DNA from: Microcaldota archaeon
Lineage (GTDB): Archaea > Micrarchaeota > Micrarchaeia > Micrarchaeales > CABMGC01
Assembly: GCA_021821605.1 (NCBI GenBank)
Contig: JAKACG010000014.1
Location: 1 to 14,539, forward strand
Direction of reading: 5' to 3'
DNA length: 14,539 nt
A program made the translations under genes and the position numbers. Shown here piece by piece: positions 13,912 through 14,539 of this stretch. The first letter of the stretch is position 1. Every line of letters begins with the position of its first letter. The notes below the pieces were generated by a model. It did not search any database. It was not told the DNA's origin and saw only the letters and a program-made list of their open reading frames with translations.

Positions 13912-14539
13912 ATGCGAAAGCCCCATAGATTTTTAAAAAATATCTTCTCAAGCACAAAAACAATGCTTTCGTTTATAGGCTATCAAAATATTTTGAAAAA
14001 AACCCAGGTCAACTTTCAATCTGATGTTGGACATATGAATCTTTTCTTAAAAGGTTCATCAAAAGCGCAGTCGGCCATGGAGTATCTAATGACTTATGGC
14101 TGGTCGATACTTGTAATTGCAATAGGGCTTGTTACTCTTTTTGCTTTAGGTGTTTTCAATGGTAACTCATCGACAGGCAACAGCGGCTGCATAGCGCAGT
14201 CAGGATATCTATGCACAAAACTAACACTTGCAACCAATGGAACCCTAAATACAACGATTGGAACAGAATACAGCGGAATAACTATAACTGGAGTTGCATG
14301 TTCAAATTCTACTGCTACTCCAACTACATTTAATACCATTACACCTTCATTAACTATAAATACAGGTCAAGAAGACAACCTAAATTTCCAATGTCCTTTA
14401 TCCTCTAATGCACTTGGCACAGGCTTTGCAGGAACGTTATGGATACAATACAACTCCGGCTCAGAAACTGGGCAGATAAGTACTATAGGAAGGGTATCGG
14501 TGAAAAGCACAAGAGTTGGTAGCATGCTTTTGGTATCAA
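13912..14539 (+). CDS. Class III signal peptide (type IV pilin-like) surface protein, N-terminal part
   Basis: The frame is open from ATG 13912 to the right edge (209 codons), so the 3' end lies outside. Its hallmark is KAQSAMEYLMTYGWSI at residues 51-66, followed by a hydrophobic helix to about residue 82. QSAMEYL is the archaeal class III signal motif, cleaved by an EppA-type prepilin peptidase before the Gln (here Gln53). The hydrophobic part stays on the mature protein and drives assembly or membrane retention. The rest is Ser/Thr/Asn/Gly-rich with three cysteines soon after the helix (SGCIAQ, YLCTK, VACSN) and FQCPL later. The start is uncertain. ATG 13912 has AAGGA six bases upstream and the strong promoter, but gives a 52-residue leader. 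ATG 14035 gives a normal 11-residue leader (MNLFLKGSSKA) but lies about 145 bases from that promoter with no clear ribosome-binding site. Its likely location is the cell surface. Confidence 0.8.
   Translation, partial: MRKPHRFLKNIFSSTKTMLSFIGYQNILKKTQVNFQSDVGHMNLFLKGSSKAQSAMEYLMTYGWSILVIAIGLVTLFALGVFNGNSSTGNSGCIAQSGYLCTKLTLATNGTLNTTIGTEYSGITITGVACSNSTATPTTFNTITPSLTINTGQEDNLNFQCPLSSNALGTGFAGTLWIQYNSGSETGQISTIGRVSVKSTRVGSMLLVS

Noticed and set aside
14094..14339. Minus-strand frame of 81 codons opposite the pilin-like gene
   Set aside because: The plus-strand frame carries the class III signal motif and hydrophobic helix. The minus-strand frame has no ribosome-binding site or recognisable family.

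Overview
The window looks like a chromosomal segment of a small, AT-rich archaeon. The most probable assignment is a DPANN lineage of the ARMAN type (Micrarchaeota/Parvarchaeota). The archaeal signs are an MCM replicative helicase, TATA-box promoters of the TTTAAATA/TATATAAAA kind about 25 bases upstream of likely transcription starts, a class III (archaeal type IV pilin-like) signal sequence ending in QSAMEYLMTYGW, and a surface protein ending in the RAYPPNG-x-MPS-x-SFGS block that I associate with ARMAN-type genomes. Arginine is mostly AGA/AGG and isoleucine is often ATA. The taxon is inferred from gene content only. No stretch longer than about 140 bases lacks a gene.

Left edge (1-800): the 3' end of a large secreted or surface protein, closed by a T-tract. 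Bases 926-7061 (+ strand): five consecutive genes for DNA precursors. They are class I ribonucleotide reductase large subunit (nrdA) and small subunit (nrdB), thymidylate synthase (thyA), dihydrofolate reductase (folA) and a HAD-family phosphatase. The small subunit has Glu as first metal ligand and Phe where the radical tyrosine would be, the signature of the Mn/Fe class Ic enzymes.

Bases 7142-11649 (- strand, convergent with the first group): a tight mcm / presenilin-like protease / glyA operon, with a 12-base gap and then a 4-base ATGA overlap. glyA makes 5,10-methylene-tetrahydrofolate, which ThyA consumes, and FolA recycles the dihydrofolate released. All three enzymes of the thymidylate cycle, the ribonucleotide reductase and the replicative helicase therefore lie within 11 kb. 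The middle gene is an A22-family (presenilin/signal peptide peptidase-like) intramembrane aspartyl protease with YD and GxGD motifs.

Bases 11738-13195 (+): a bacterial-type methionyl-tRNA synthetase without a C-terminal tRNA-binding domain, diverging from mcm. Bases 13246-13773 (-): a 2H phosphoesterase that most resembles eukaryotic (plant-type) cyclic phosphodiesterase. Right edge (13912 onward, +): the 5' part of a pilin-like class III signal peptide protein, with a strong promoter and an unusually long leader, running off the window.

Most of the window is housekeeping. The points most worth a second look are the class Ic small subunit, the protease between mcm and glyA (including its apparent tenth membrane segment), the plant-like cyclic phosphodiesterase, the bacterial-type core-only MetRS, and the long pilin leader.
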